Below are positions 17,459-26,321 of a stretch of DNA of 55,263 bases, piece after piece (position 1 is the stretch's first letter; each line of letters opens with the position of its first letter). The notes under the pieces were generated by a model. It made no database searches. It saw nothing but the letters and a program-made list of their open reading frames with translations, and had not been told where the DNA came from. The translations under genes and the position numbers were made by a program. This DNA comes from CAYVUM01 sp964619055 (GTDB lineage: Bacteria > Pseudomonadota > Alphaproteobacteria > Rhodospirillales > Defluviicoccaceae), in NCBI GenBank assembly GCA_964619055.1, contig CAZUDB010000018.1, positions 1 to 55,263 of the forward strand, read 5' to 3'.

Positions 17459-18034
17459 TCAGCCCCTGGTCTTGACCGCATAGGACGCGATCCGGGCGCC
17501 CAAGTGGTGAGCGGTGTCCAGATCGCCCTTGCGCGGGGCTTCATCGGGGCCGGCATCAGAGGGGGATATGGCCAATGCGCCCGAGAACCCCGCGGTCCAA
17601 TTCAGGTCATTGGGGCCATGGATTTTGGCGTTGGCCGGCAACAGGCCGGTGCCGATCCAGACCTGACTGTGCTGCATGGATAGCGTGAAGAAGTACTGCA
17701 GCGTCGAAAACTTGTCGCCGTTCACACTCGCTGAATTGGTGAAGCCGCCCGCAACGGTGTCAGCCCATTTCTGTCCGAACCAGGGCTTTGACGAAGCATC
17801 GGCGACTTTTTTGAACTGCCAGGCCGGCCCGCCCATGTAGGTGGGGCTGCCATAGATGATTGCGTCAGCCGTCTCCAACGTCTCCCAGCCGCCGTCCGGC
17901 AGATCACCGTTAGCGTCGATTTCGATGACCTGGACGTCCGCTCCGTCGACGGATGCGGCGCCGGCCGCAACGGCCTCCGCCTGCTTCTTGGTGTGTCCGT
18001 AACCGCTGTAAAATAAGATCGCGATGGTTGCCAT
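17459..18034 (-). CDS. Flavodoxin-fold NAD(P)H-dependent reductase
   Basis: 191 aa. ATIAILFYSGYGHTKKQAEAV is the phosphate-binding loop of a flavodoxin; IIYGSPTYMGGPAWQFK is the FMN-ring contact loop found in WrbA-like and NADPH-dependent FMN reductases. It probably binds FMN in the cytoplasm and reduces quinones or acts as an electron carrier. ATG at 18034 is preceded by GGAGG. It converges with the cyclase gene, with only five bases between stops. Confidence 0.85.
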   Translation of the reverse strand: MATIAILFYSGYGHTKKQAEAVAAGAASVDGADVQVIEIDANGDLPDGGWETLETADAIIYGSPTYMGGPAWQFKKVADASSKPWFGQKWADTVAGGFTNSASVNGDKFSTLQYFFTLSMQHSQVWIGTGLLPANAKIHGPNDLNWTAGFSGALAISPSDAGPDEAPRKGDLDTAHHLGARIASYAVKTRG

Positions 18035-18362
18035 GGTGGGCCCTCCAGTCCGGTTTCGCCATGCGGCCTCATCAGGCCGGCGCCTTGGAGGTGGGGGCAA
18101 CAAGCAAATGGCAGTAGGCCGTCTTGAGGCGTCATTGTGTCACCGTTGATGGCACAATTACATGGTCCTGATGCATATCGGTCCGCAGCGAAGCGTTGAC
18201 TTCCGGCCCAAGTGCCCCCCGGTTGCCAAATGGTTAAGAAAGTCAGCGTTTTTGAAATTCCGCCTTCCTCCAGCACAACGCTATCCGTCACATGCGCTAA
18301 CTAAGCATTCCTGTTCAATGGGGTTCGGTGCCATAGAGGTTCGAGTTCAAGCGTAGCCGCGC
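18035..18362. other. Divergent intergenic region, flavodoxin / TPR block
   Basis: About 330 bases between the flavodoxin start and the first TPR-GT9 promoter. No gene, RNA or strong repeat is seen. The right end grades into the TATTCT box described separately. Confidence 0.4.
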
Positions 18363-18368
18363 TATTCT
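18363..18368 (+). promoter_or_regulatory. TATTCT box upstream of TPR-GT9 gene 1
   Basis: TATTCT lies 72 bases before the ATG at 18435. The two paralogues downstream have TATCCT at 74 and 75 bases. A TTCGAG-like element sits about 17 bases upstream. The repeated spacing makes it a credible promoter. Confidence 0.5.
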
Positions 18369-18434
18369 ATTCGCGTTGGTCGAGACACGGTTCGAGATTG
18401 AGGGCGGCTAGTGCAGACGGAAGCAGGTAAAGCG

Positions 18435-19937
18435 ATGGGAGACATCACGGCAGCGATACAACGGATACGACTAAACGCTCCCGTCGAAACGGCCTTGAAT
18501 AGGGCTAAGTCGCTTCAGGAAGTGGGCAAGCTTTCCCAAGCCGCTCAGATTTATAAAATCATCCTGCAGGTTCAGCCCAACCACGCCGAAGCCCTTCGTC
18601 TGCTCGGTTTGGTCCACGACCAACAAGGCGAGCACAAAACGGCCCTCGCGCTCATTGAGCAGGCGATCGCCCTGAAGCCCAACGATGCCAACACCCATGC
18701 CAATCGCGCCAATGCCCTCCGTGGCCTGAATCGGTTCGACGAGGCGTTGGTGAGCTATGATCGCGCGATCGGAATCGCACCCGATCACGCGACCGCCCAC
18801 AACAATCGCGGTATCGTTCTGCGGGACCTTAAGCGGTTCCACGAGGCGCTCGCCAGCTACGATCAAGCCATCGCGCTGAACCCCAACTACGCGCTTGCGC
18901 ATTACAACCGCGGCAACACATTACGTCAGTTGAACCGGGCAGAAGAAGCGATCGCCAGTTTCGACCGTGCCATTGAACTCAACCCTCAGCATGCATCGGC
19001 CCATTTCAACGCAGGCTTTTGTCGGCTTCTTCTTGGTGACTTCGGACGCGGCTTGCCGGAGTACGAGTGGCGCTGGGCGAGCGAGGACGCCGCACCGCCT
19101 CGCCCGGAGTTGACCAAACCCCTCTGGATTGGCCAGGAGGATATCGCAGGCCGAACGATCCTCCTGCATGCGGAGCAGGGCCTCGGCGACACCATCCAGT
19201 TCAGTCGTTACGCAGCAAGGGTGGCCGCGGCCGGGGCGCGCGTTATTCTGGAAGTCCCAGGAGCACTCAAGCCCCTGCTCTTAAGCCGGCCGGGGATTGA
19301 CGAAGTCCTCGCGCGCGGAGAACCGCTGCCCGATTTCGAGGTTCATTGTCCGCTCTTGAGCCTTCCGTTGGCATTCGGGACTCGCCTCCACACCATCCCA
19401 ACTGCGGATCCCTATATCACCGCATCCCCTGGTACGGTCTCAGCCTGGGGCGAACGGCTTGGTCCCAAAACGGCGCCGCGGATCGGTCTCGTCTGGTCGG
19501 GAAGACCAACGCACACAAACGACCACAACCGCTCCATCGCCCTTTCGGCGCTTCGCCCGCTGCTGAAACCCGGTTTCAGCTATTTCAGCCTCCAGAAGGA
19601 GGTTCGTGCCGAGGATCAAGCGGCCCTCCAAGAAATGCCCGCGATCCGGCATTTCGGGGATGAGCTGCAGGATTTTTCGGACACGGCTGCCCTGACATCC
19701 CTTTTGGACATGGTCATCTCGGTCGACACGTCGGTCGCTCATCTAGCGGGGGCCATGGGCATGCCAACCTGGATCTTGCTGCCCGAGCCTCCCGATTGGC
19801 GCTGGCTGCTCGATCGCGATGACAGCCCCTGGTATCCGACGGTACGGCTGTTCCGGCGCTCGCTTTTTTGTGATTGGTCGTTAGTGATCAAGGATATTGG
19901 TCACGCTCTCGAAACGGCGTTCCCCTCCGTGCCATAA
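18435..19937 (+). CDS. TPR protein with GT9-like C-terminal domain (paralogue 1)
   Basis: 500 aa. Residues about 20-210 hold five or so TPR units (repeats of the type FDEALVSYDRAIGIAPDHATAHNNRG). The C-terminal half contains ILLHAEQGLGDTIQFSRYA and SVDTSVAHLAGAMGMPTWILLP, the nucleotide-sugar and acceptor signatures of GT9 (heptosyltransferase-like) folds. No signal peptide is seen. Such proteins are common in alphaproteobacteria and are presumed to glycosylate a protein or envelope glycan; substrate unknown. I choose ATG 18435 rather than GTG 18411 because all three paralogues then begin Met-Gly and share promoter-to-start spacing. First of three tandem copies. Confidence 0.75.
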   Translation: MGDITAAIQRIRLNAPVETALNRAKSLQEVGKLSQAAQIYKIILQVQPNHAEALRLLGLVHDQQGEHKTALALIEQAIALKPNDANTHANRANALRGLNRFDEALVSYDRAIGIAPDHATAHNNRGIVLRDLKRFHEALASYDQAIALNPNYALAHYNRGNTLRQLNRAEEAIASFDRAIELNPQHASAHFNAGFCRLLLGDFGRGLPEYEWRWASEDAAPPRPELTKPLWIGQEDIAGRTILLHAEQGLGDTIQFSRYAARVAAAGARVILEVPGALKPLLLSRPGIDEVLARGEPLPDFEVHCPLLSLPLAFGTRLHTIPTADPYITASPGTVSAWGERLGPKTAPRIGLVWSGRPTHTNDHNRSIALSALRPLLKPGFSYFSLQKEVRAEDQAALQEMPAIRHFGDELQDFSDTAALTSLLDMVISVDTSVAHLAGAMGMPTWILLPEPPDWRWLLDRDDSPWYPTVRLFRRSLFCDWSLVIKDIGHALETAFPSVP

Positions 19938-20039
19938 GCTCGGAAAGGGTAAGCCCCCGCGCAACACTCCCAATTCAATCGAGAACACGGTGATGCACCC
20001 GGGTCCGACCAGTCACTTCCGGCGCGACGAAGCTCACGC

Positions 20040-20045
20040 TATCCT
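20040..20045 (+). promoter_or_regulatory. TATCCT box upstream of TPR-GT9 gene 2
   Basis: TATCCT within CGCTATCCTGTGGCGCT lies 74 bases before the ATG at 20114, with TTCCGG about 17 bases upstream. It matches the elements before the other two paralogues in sequence and distance. Confidence 0.5.
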
Positions 20046-20113
20046 GTGGCGCTCGATCAGGATCGGCAATCCTCCCTCCGTGGACGAGCGTGCCTTAGAG
20101 GAGCAGATCAAGC

Positions 20114-21790
20114 ATGGGTCAAGGCGATGAGCCAGAGGTTAGGCCCGTTCCGGCCGGAGAGCCAGGAGCCGAGAGTCCCGCTGGATCGCAAGCCTCGCCG
20201 TCGTCTCAGATCATCCATCGACGTGTTTCGATCGAACAGGCGTTGGACGATGCAATCGCGTTTCAGAAGAAGGGCTCGTTCGACCAGGCTGCGATGATCT
20301 ACAAGGCCATTTTGAAGGCCGATCAAAACAACGTCGATGCCCGCCACTTGCTCGGTGTCCTGCATAAGCAGCAGGGTCGACCGCGCATGGCCGTCTGGCA
20401 CATCGAGCAAGCCATTGCGATCCAACCCGACATGGCCCAGGCTCACGGCAACCTAGCTGCCATTTACCTCGATCTCGGCGAGTTCGAGAAGGCCGTCGAA
20501 AGCTGCGATCGGGCGCTGGACCTGCAGCCGGACTATGCCGCAGTCCATACGACGCGCGGCAAAGCCCTCTTTTCATTGAAGCGCCATGACGAAGCGCTGG
20601 CGAGCCACGACAAGGCGACCGGCCTGGACCCCGGCGATGCCGAAGCGCACGTACGTCGCGGGATGACGCTCCACGCAATGAAGCGATTCGGCGAAGCCCT
20701 GAAGAGCTACAACGAAGCTACGAGATTGAAGCCAGCTCACGTCAAAGCCCATCACAACGCCGCGAAGGCTTTACATGCGCTGAATCGAGTCGACGAGGCC
20801 ATCGCAAGATACTATTACACAACTGATTTAAGCCGAGACTACGCGTCAGCGCACTTTGATTTAGCTAACTGCCTGTTGCGCCTCGGGGATTTCGAGCGCG
20901 GTCTACCGGAATACGAATGGCGTTGGCGGTTGAGTTCCTTTCCATCACCGCGTCGCGATTTCACTCAGCCGCTATGGCTTGGGAACGAAGACATTGCCGG
21001 ACGGACCATTCTGCTCCACGCCGAGCAGGGATTGGGCGACACCATCCAATTCTGTCGGTATGCAGCAATGGTCCGGAAAACCGGAGCACACGTTATTCTG
21101 GAAGTTCCCAGGCCGCTTCACTCTTTGCTCGCAACCCTGGAGGACGTTGACGAGGTCATCACGAAGTTTCAACCGAATCCAGATTTCGACGTCCATTGTC
21201 CGCTGCTAAGCCTGCCTCTGGCGCTTGGCACGCGCCTTGACACAATTCCGGCGTCAATACCCTATATCAGACCGTCGCCGACGGCGGTGGCGGCCTGGAG
21301 CTCGCGACTGGGACCCCGGACAAAGCCGCGGATCGGTCTCGTATGGTCGGGTGGCACCAGCAACGACCGGCGGGCAACGGGTCTAGCGGCGTTCCGCCCA
21401 CTCCTTGGAAACGGAGCAGAGTTCTTCAGCCTGCAAAAAGAAGTTCGTGAAACGGATCGCCCGGTCTTGGATGAGCTGCCAATGATCCGGCATTTCCGGG
21501 AAGCGTTGCGGGATTTTTCCGACACGGCCGCCCTGATTTCGCACATGGATCTGGTCATCTCCATCGACACGGCCGTGGCGCATCTGGCGGGTGCTATGGG
21601 TGTGCCAACCTGGATCCTGCTGCCCGAAACCGCCGACTGGCGCTGGTTTCGCGATCGCGACGACAGCCCCTGGTACCCGGGCGTAAAATTGTTCCGCCAG
21701 CGAACACGCGGCAATTGGCGTCCGGTGATCGATGACGCGGCCCGGGTGCTCGCCATCACGTTTTTGCAAACGGAAGCGCACACGCCCTAA
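20114..21790 (+). CDS. TPR protein with GT9-like C-terminal domain (paralogue 2)
   Basis: 558 aa. After a 30-residue Pro/Gly-rich leader comes SIEQALDDAIAFQKKGSFDQA and about six TPR units (for example FEKAVESCDRALDLQPDYAA), then the GT9-like part with AEQGLGDTIQFCRYAAM, RIGLVWSG and SIDTAVAHLAGAMGVPTWILLP. Compared with paralogue 1 the C-terminal half is closely similar while repeat number differs, as expected from tandem duplication with repeat expansion. AGGAG lies about 12 bases before the ATG. One TPR near residue 230 (ARYYYTTDLSRDYA) is more AT-rich and divergent than the rest. Confidence 0.78.
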   Translation: MGQGDEPEVRPVPAGEPGAESPAGSQASPSSQIIHRRVSIEQALDDAIAFQKKGSFDQAAMIYKAILKADQNNVDARHLLGVLHKQQGRPRMAVWHIEQAIAIQPDMAQAHGNLAAIYLDLGEFEKAVESCDRALDLQPDYAAVHTTRGKALFSLKRHDEALASHDKATGLDPGDAEAHVRRGMTLHAMKRFGEALKSYNEATRLKPAHVKAHHNAAKALHALNRVDEAIARYYYTTDLSRDYASAHFDLANCLLRLGDFERGLPEYEWRWRLSSFPSPRRDFTQPLWLGNEDIAGRTILLHAEQGLGDTIQFCRYAAMVRKTGAHVILEVPRPLHSLLATLEDVDEVITKFQPNPDFDVHCPLLSLPLALGTRLDTIPASIPYIRPSPTAVAAWSSRLGPRTKPRIGLVWSGGTSNDRRATGLAAFRPLLGNGAEFFSLQKEVRETDRPVLDELPMIRHFREALRDFSDTAALISHMDLVISIDTAVAHLAGAMGVPTWILLPETADWRWFRDRDDSPWYPGVKLFRQRTRGNWRPVIDDAARVLAITFLQTEAHTP

Positions 21791-21812
21791 ACCCGTCGGC
21801 GTGCGGGCTAAC

Positions 21813-21836
21813 GGATCCCGATGTCGCGGGGGATCC
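21813..21836 (+). terminator. Stem-loop between TPR-GT9 genes 2 and 3
   Basis: GGATCCC and GGGATCC flank a 10-base loop, 23 bases after the stop of gene 2. There is no T-run. It may be a weak terminator that isolates gene 3, which has its own TATCCT box. Confidence 0.35.
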
Positions 21837-21868
21837 TAACGTAACTTTCGGCAATGAGTGGAAGCGGT

Positions 21869-21874
21869 TATCCT
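21869..21874 (+). promoter_or_regulatory. TATCCT box upstream of TPR-GT9 gene 3
   Basis: TATCCT lies 75 bases before ATG 21944, with TTTCGG about 17 bases upstream. It lies downstream of an earlier in-frame ATG (21854), so a transcript from here would have to use 21944. Confidence 0.5.
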
Positions 21875-21943
21875 GCGCCTGAAAAATTGGGCCATGCGAT
21901 CGCCACTTGGCAGGCGGCCGGGGTCTCGTGGAGAATGTCGGAG

Positions 21944-23935
21944 ATGGGCAACAGCAAAGTGTCCGAAGCGCCGCGGTGTTCGGGAGCGATCGAAACACCA
22001 TCCACCGCGGCGACGCGGCCGCAGGCGGCAAGACAGATTATTCACCGAAGCGTTACCGTCGAGCAGGCCTTGGGTAACGCCAAATTGCTGCAAAAATCCG
22101 GCAAGCTTGACCAGGCCGCAACGATCTACGGCGCGATCCTGAAGGCTAACCCCGCGCACGCCGAAGCCCTGATTTTGCTGGGTTTGCTCCATGACCAACA
22201 AGGCGAGCACGAAAAAGCCATCGCGCTTTTGCAGCAAGCGGCAGCAATGCGGCCCGACGACGCCTTCATTCAGGAAAACCTGGGGGCCGCCTTCAGCCGG
22301 TGCGGCCGCTGGGCGGACGCGGTCGCCCACTACGATCACGTCATCGCTCGGCAATCGGGTAATGCCAAGCCTCATAACAATCGCGGTGTTGCACTGCGCG
22401 AGTTGGGCCGCCTTGAGGAGGCCACGGCCGGCTTCGAACGGGCCGTCGAGCTCAAACCGGATTATATCGACGCCCATCTCAATCGTGGGAATGCCCTGCG
22501 GGAATTGAAGCGATTTGGCGAGGCGCTTCTTAGCTATGACCGAGCAGTCGAGCTGGGATTGGACAATCCGGTCGTTCATAACAATCGCGGTATTGTTCTA
22601 AAAGGTCTGGGGCGCTTCGATGAGGCCATTGCCAGTTACGATCGCGCCATCGCGCTGAGGCCCGATTATGCCGCAAGCCATAACAATCGTGGCGTTGCGC
22701 TACGGGCACTGGGCCGATACGAGGAGGCACTCGAAAGCTATGATCGCGCGGTTGAGTTCAAAGCCGACTATGCCGATGCGGTTACCAACCGTGCAAACAC
22801 GCTGCGTGAGCTGAACCGTTTCGAGGAAGCGCTGGCTTACTGCGATCGGGCCATTAACATGCAGCCGGACCATGCGGATGCCCACAACAACCGTGGCATC
22901 GCGTTGCATGGCCTTCGGCGCTTTGATGAGTCGATCGAGAGCTATCAGGAGGCCATCAGCTTGCGACCGGATCTGGCGTCCGCACATGTCAATCTGGCGC
23001 TGTGCCAGCTCATCATAGGGGATTTCGAGCGCGGCTTTCGGGGATATGAGCGGCGCTGGAAAAACGACGACTTCCCCTCACCGCGACGCAACTTTAGCCA
23101 ACCGTTGTGGCTGGGTCGGGAAGACATCTCAGGCCGAACCATCCTGCTCCATGCCGAGCAAGGGCTCGGCGACACCATCCAATTCTGTCGGTATGCGGCC
23201 CTGGTCGCCGACACCGGAGCGCGCGTCGCGTTGGAAGTTCATGCTCCCCTCAAGTTCTTGCTCGCCGACCTGAAAGGAATCGATCGGATTGTCGCCAAGG
23301 GTGAGGCGCTGCCCGATTTCGACGTCCATTGCCCGCTGTTGAGCCTTCCCTTGGCGTTCGAGACCCGGCTCGACACGATTCCGGCAGCGGTGCCCTACAT
23401 CACGCCGTCGCCGTCGGCCGCGGCGGCCTGGGACGAGATGCTGGGACCCCGGACAGGGCCGAGGGTCGGCCTGGTCTGGTCGGGAAACGCGATCTTCAAG
23501 AACGATCATAACCGGACCATCGGACTTGCGGCGCTTCGCCCGCTCCTGAAGCCCGATATCAGCTTTGTCAGCCTGCAAAAGGACATCCGTGACGACGATC
23601 GCTTGGTCCTGGAGGAGTTGGCGATGATCCGGCATTTCGGCGACGATTTGTTGGACTTTTCCGACACGGCCGCTCTGACATCCCTTATGGACCTGGTCAT
23701 CTCGGTCGATACCTCGGTCGCCCATCTCGCTGGCGCCATGGGTGTCCCCACCTGGGTCCTGCTGCCGGAGATCCCTGACTGGCGCTGGCTTCTGAACCGC
23801 GACGACAGCCCTTGGTACCCCTCCGTTCGACTGTTCCGACAACGGACACAAGGCGATTGGGCGCCCGTAATCGACGACATCGCCCAAGCACTTACTACCG
23901 TGTTTCCCACCACGAACCCGATCCACCGAGGCTAG
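21944..23935 (+). CDS. TPR protein with GT9-like C-terminal domain (paralogue 3)
   Basis: 663 aa, the longest of the three, with about ten TPR units (for example FDEAIASYDRAIALRPDYA) in residues 40-370, then the same GT9-like domain: AEQGLGDTIQFCRYAALV, RVGLVWSGN and SVDTSVAHLAGAMGVPTWVLLP. Several TPRs are nearly identical, pointing to recent internal expansion. I use ATG 21944 because GTGGAG sits nine bases upstream, the other copies also begin Met-Gly, and the promoter box spacing is then constant. ATG 21854 would add 30 residues. It ends at a perfect stem-loop shared with the convergent haloperoxidase gene. Confidence 0.78.
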   Translation: MGNSKVSEAPRCSGAIETPSTAATRPQAARQIIHRSVTVEQALGNAKLLQKSGKLDQAATIYGAILKANPAHAEALILLGLLHDQQGEHEKAIALLQQAAAMRPDDAFIQENLGAAFSRCGRWADAVAHYDHVIARQSGNAKPHNNRGVALRELGRLEEATAGFERAVELKPDYIDAHLNRGNALRELKRFGEALLSYDRAVELGLDNPVVHNNRGIVLKGLGRFDEAIASYDRAIALRPDYAASHNNRGVALRALGRYEEALESYDRAVEFKADYADAVTNRANTLRELNRFEEALAYCDRAINMQPDHADAHNNRGIALHGLRRFDESIESYQEAISLRPDLASAHVNLALCQLIIGDFERGFRGYERRWKNDDFPSPRRNFSQPLWLGREDISGRTILLHAEQGLGDTIQFCRYAALVADTGARVALEVHAPLKFLLADLKGIDRIVAKGEALPDFDVHCPLLSLPLAFETRLDTIPAAVPYITPSPSAAAAWDEMLGPRTGPRVGLVWSGNAIFKNDHNRTIGLAALRPLLKPDISFVSLQKDIRDDDRLVLEELAMIRHFGDDLLDFSDTAALTSLMDLVISVDTSVAHLAGAMGVPTWVLLPEIPDWRWLLNRDDSPWYPSVRLFRQRTQGDWAPVIDDIAQALTTVFPTTNPIHRG

Positions 23936-23936
23936 A

Positions 23937-23967
23937 AATCGGCCCGGTCGTCGCTGCCGGGCCGATT
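23937..23967. terminator. Bidirectional hairpin between TPR-GT9 gene 3 and haloperoxidase
   Basis: AATCGGCCCGG and CCGGGCCGATT form a perfect 11-bp stem with a nine-base loop, starting one base after the stop of the third TPR gene and 24 bases beyond the stop of the convergent haloperoxidase gene. Short T-rich tracts flank it. It probably ends both transcripts. Confidence 0.65.
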
Positions 23968-23991
23968 GCTCATCGTGCTTTGCGACGGGCC

Positions 23992-25740
23992 TTATCGGGC
24001 GCCGATGCGGACCACATCGCCGTCAAAGGTGGGCACACTCAGTACGAAGGGGTCGGTGTGATAGCAGAGTGCTTGCTCCTCCAAAATCCCAATGGCGATC
24101 TTCTCGCCCATGCGAAGGCTGTCATAGTAGTCGGTATAGTAATGGACGCCCGCCATGTTGCGCCCGATCGAAATGTTGGCGGCGAGCTTGTTCAGCTCTC
24201 CCTCCAAGGTCAGGAACTCGCCCCCCGTCGACGGCACGAGCGTGGCGCCCGTCGCGTCGGGCACATACTGAACGGAGACGTCGCCTGGCTCATGCAACGC
24301 GAAGACATCGGTGCCGTTGCGCCGGACGAACACCGCGCTTGTGTCGAAAAACGCCTTCAGAATCGTTACACAAGCCCCAGCAACGGTAGCGTGGCCTGCA
24401 CCATAGGCCGGATGCATAGGGGAACCTTCCTGGAAAGCCATTGGCAGATAGGCGGTGCCGGATGCGTTGGCCGCTCTGATCTGTGTCACCGTCGGGTCAA
24501 TGCTCGCGGCCAGGTCGGAAAACGGAGTGCCGATGTGCGGATGGGCCGCCTCGATGGACGCCGCTTGCTCGATCCGGCCGGCCAGCGCCTCGGGTCGCAG
24601 GCGAATGTGAACATTGAACTTTTGATACCGGACGGCCTTGAGGGCACGCGTCGCCACTTCGGTGACCAGCGTCAGGATGTGCGGGCCGCCATAAAGCGCA
24701 AATCCGCCGGCCTGACGACGGTGCGTCTCCAAGCCGGAGAACAAGTTGGTCGCCAGATCGAAGCTATTGAAAAAGTACTCCCCCTGGCCGGACAGGTTGG
24801 CAAATCCAGGATCAAACGGAGTCCCCATCGAAAGCAGGATCAAGCAGGCGTTTAGATACGCCTCATAAAGCGCATCAAAATGAACATAAGTGGCCAGGTC
24901 CCGCGGAAACGTGATGAAACGCCGGGAAGCGGTCGTATCATAGTAGGTTTGGAGATTAAGCGTGTTAACGCCATTCTGAACGTCGAGCCAGGTTTGCAGC
25001 GTCGTCATGTAGTCTTGCGGAGCGGCCACCGGTACCCGCTGATTGATTTGTAGGACACCGTACTGGATGAGGCCGTGATCCACGCCTGGCGCGTCTGGCT
25101 GATCATTGCCGATCAGCATGAACTGCGACAGGTAAGGCCCCACGTCGACCCTGGGGGAGGAGCCGCGAAACAACGTCTGGGGCGTCAGGACACCCGCTTC
25201 GGTCTTGCGTGGGCGGCCGGAGACTCCAGCCGTGGTGTAAGGCAGGTTGTTCAGGCGCGTGACTGTGTCGGTCACGGCCGTGTTAGTCGTCCCCGAGGCA
25301 AAATCGGTCAGCGGCTGGTCACGGAGCAACGCGAGCTCATAGACCTCCGCCATTTCGTAAGCCAGTTCGTCGGACCCCAAAGGCGGCGCCGGCGCCATGG
25401 TCACGGCCTGTGCATCCGGACCTTCCAAGTCGTAGACCAGGCCAGCCGTCGGCGCTTCCCAAAACCGAGTCTTGTCGTTGGGCACGCGTACCTCGGCCGT
25501 AAACGCATCGATGTAGCCTTCGTCGATCGCGCGGCGGAATCGCTCGAAATCCTCAGAAAAAGAAATCAGGCCTGTGGCGCTATCATGCCGCAGACCTTTG
25601 GTAAAACTCATCGCATACCGAGCTCCAGCGAAACGCTGCTCATCACCATTTCCTTGATGCTTGGGATGTTCACGTGCTTTGGCTTTGGCCGCGGCTTCGA
25701 GGCGAACACGATAAGCTTCTTCTCGACGATCTGTGGGCAT
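23992..25740 (-). CDS. Vanadium-dependent haloperoxidase
   Basis: 582 aa. The PAP2/haloperoxidase vanadate site is visible in three blocks: KFNVHIRLRPE (about residue 373), EGSPMHPAYGAGHAT (about 438) and SIGRNMAGVHYYTDYYDS (about 527), which supply the Lys, Arg, Ser-Gly-His, Arg and the His ligand of vanadate. This is the long, algal/cyanobacterial-type form. It oxidises bromide or chloride with H2O2 to hypohalite, used for halogenation or oxidant defence. There is no obvious signal peptide. I start at ATG 25740. Its upstream region carries a TATAAT box without a -35 and a perfect CRP-type palindrome. Family is clear; halide preference is not. Confidence 0.9.
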   Translation of the reverse strand: MPTDRREEAYRVRLEAAAKAKAREHPKHQGNGDEQRFAGARYAMSFTKGLRHDSATGLISFSEDFERFRRAIDEGYIDAFTAEVRVPNDKTRFWEAPTAGLVYDLEGPDAQAVTMAPAPPLGSDELAYEMAEVYELALLRDQPLTDFASGTTNTAVTDTVTRLNNLPYTTAGVSGRPRKTEAGVLTPQTLFRGSSPRVDVGPYLSQFMLIGNDQPDAPGVDHGLIQYGVLQINQRVPVAAPQDYMTTLQTWLDVQNGVNTLNLQTYYDTTASRRFITFPRDLATYVHFDALYEAYLNACLILLSMGTPFDPGFANLSGQGEYFFNSFDLATNLFSGLETHRRQAGGFALYGGPHILTLVTEVATRALKAVRYQKFNVHIRLRPEALAGRIEQAASIEAAHPHIGTPFSDLAASIDPTVTQIRAANASGTAYLPMAFQEGSPMHPAYGAGHATVAGACVTILKAFFDTSAVFVRRNGTDVFALHEPGDVSVQYVPDATGATLVPSTGGEFLTLEGELNKLAANISIGRNMAGVHYYTDYYDSLRMGEKIAIGILEEQALCYHTDPFVLSVPTFDGDVVRIGAR

Positions 25741-25817
25741 GGCTTTCAAATCTCCGCATCACTTGGTTATACAGGTGTTCTCCGGGGACGCCTGGGGTTT
25801 CGCCCCTTTTTTGCCGT

Positions 25818-25823
25818 ATTATA
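25818..25823 (-). promoter_or_regulatory. Consensus -10 (TATAAT) for the haloperoxidase gene
   Basis: On the minus strand the sequence reads TATAAT, 78 bases before the haloperoxidase ATG. The positions 16-18 bases upstream (GAATAC, AGAATA, AAGAAT) do not resemble a -35 box, which fits a promoter that needs an activator. Confidence 0.45.
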
Positions 25824-25911
25824 CGAGCTGCAAAGAGAAGTATTCTTACGCCTGGGGCGCGTGGATCTCTTTACAGCAGGTTGGCTTATAGCCCTGAACA
25901 GCCGGAGACTT

Positions 25912-25927
25912 TGTGACTAAGTTCACA
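25912..25927. promoter_or_regulatory. Perfect CRP-type palindrome
   Basis: TGTGA, six bases (CTAAGT), TCACA: exactly the classical CRP/cAMP-receptor core. Its centre is about 108 bases upstream of the start site implied by the TATAAT box. It lies in the only promoter region available to the haloperoxidase gene. Occupancy by a CRP/FNR-family protein is inferred. Confidence 0.5.
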
Positions 25928-26321
25928 GTGGTTACAAAATTCCTTTCATTTTTCGTATGTGCCGACAGTTAATTTGTATAACCATCATCACATGCCGATT
26001 TGGCCCTAAACATGACCTTTTTTAATTGGAATACCTTGAATAAAATTTAGTCCGCCATCTAATTGAAACGCATTATTATTGAATTAATTAAGTAATAATT
26101 AAGAAGATTTCAATCAATTTTTCTTGGGGTAATCGTCACCAAGCAAATATTTGATTAAAGCGCAGGCGCTGTCGCGGCTGGTCGCGATGAGCTGTCTCGT
26201 TCCTGGTTCCGCCGAACCATCGCATCGCTCACCGGCTTGTGGCGGCGTCGTGTGGTGACGCCCCCTATTGTTCGACAATCCGAAGCAGTACGCCGACGCC
26301 CGACGTCGTTTCCATCTGTCA

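Larger units (their letters stand above)
25741..26321. other. AT-rich intergenic region upstream of the haloperoxidase
   Basis: 581 bases. From about 25920 to 26160 it is strikingly AT-rich (tracts like GAATTAATTAAG) in an otherwise GC-rich window. It holds the TATAAT and CRP-type elements listed separately. No gene with supportable features is seen on either strand. Confidence 0.5.
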
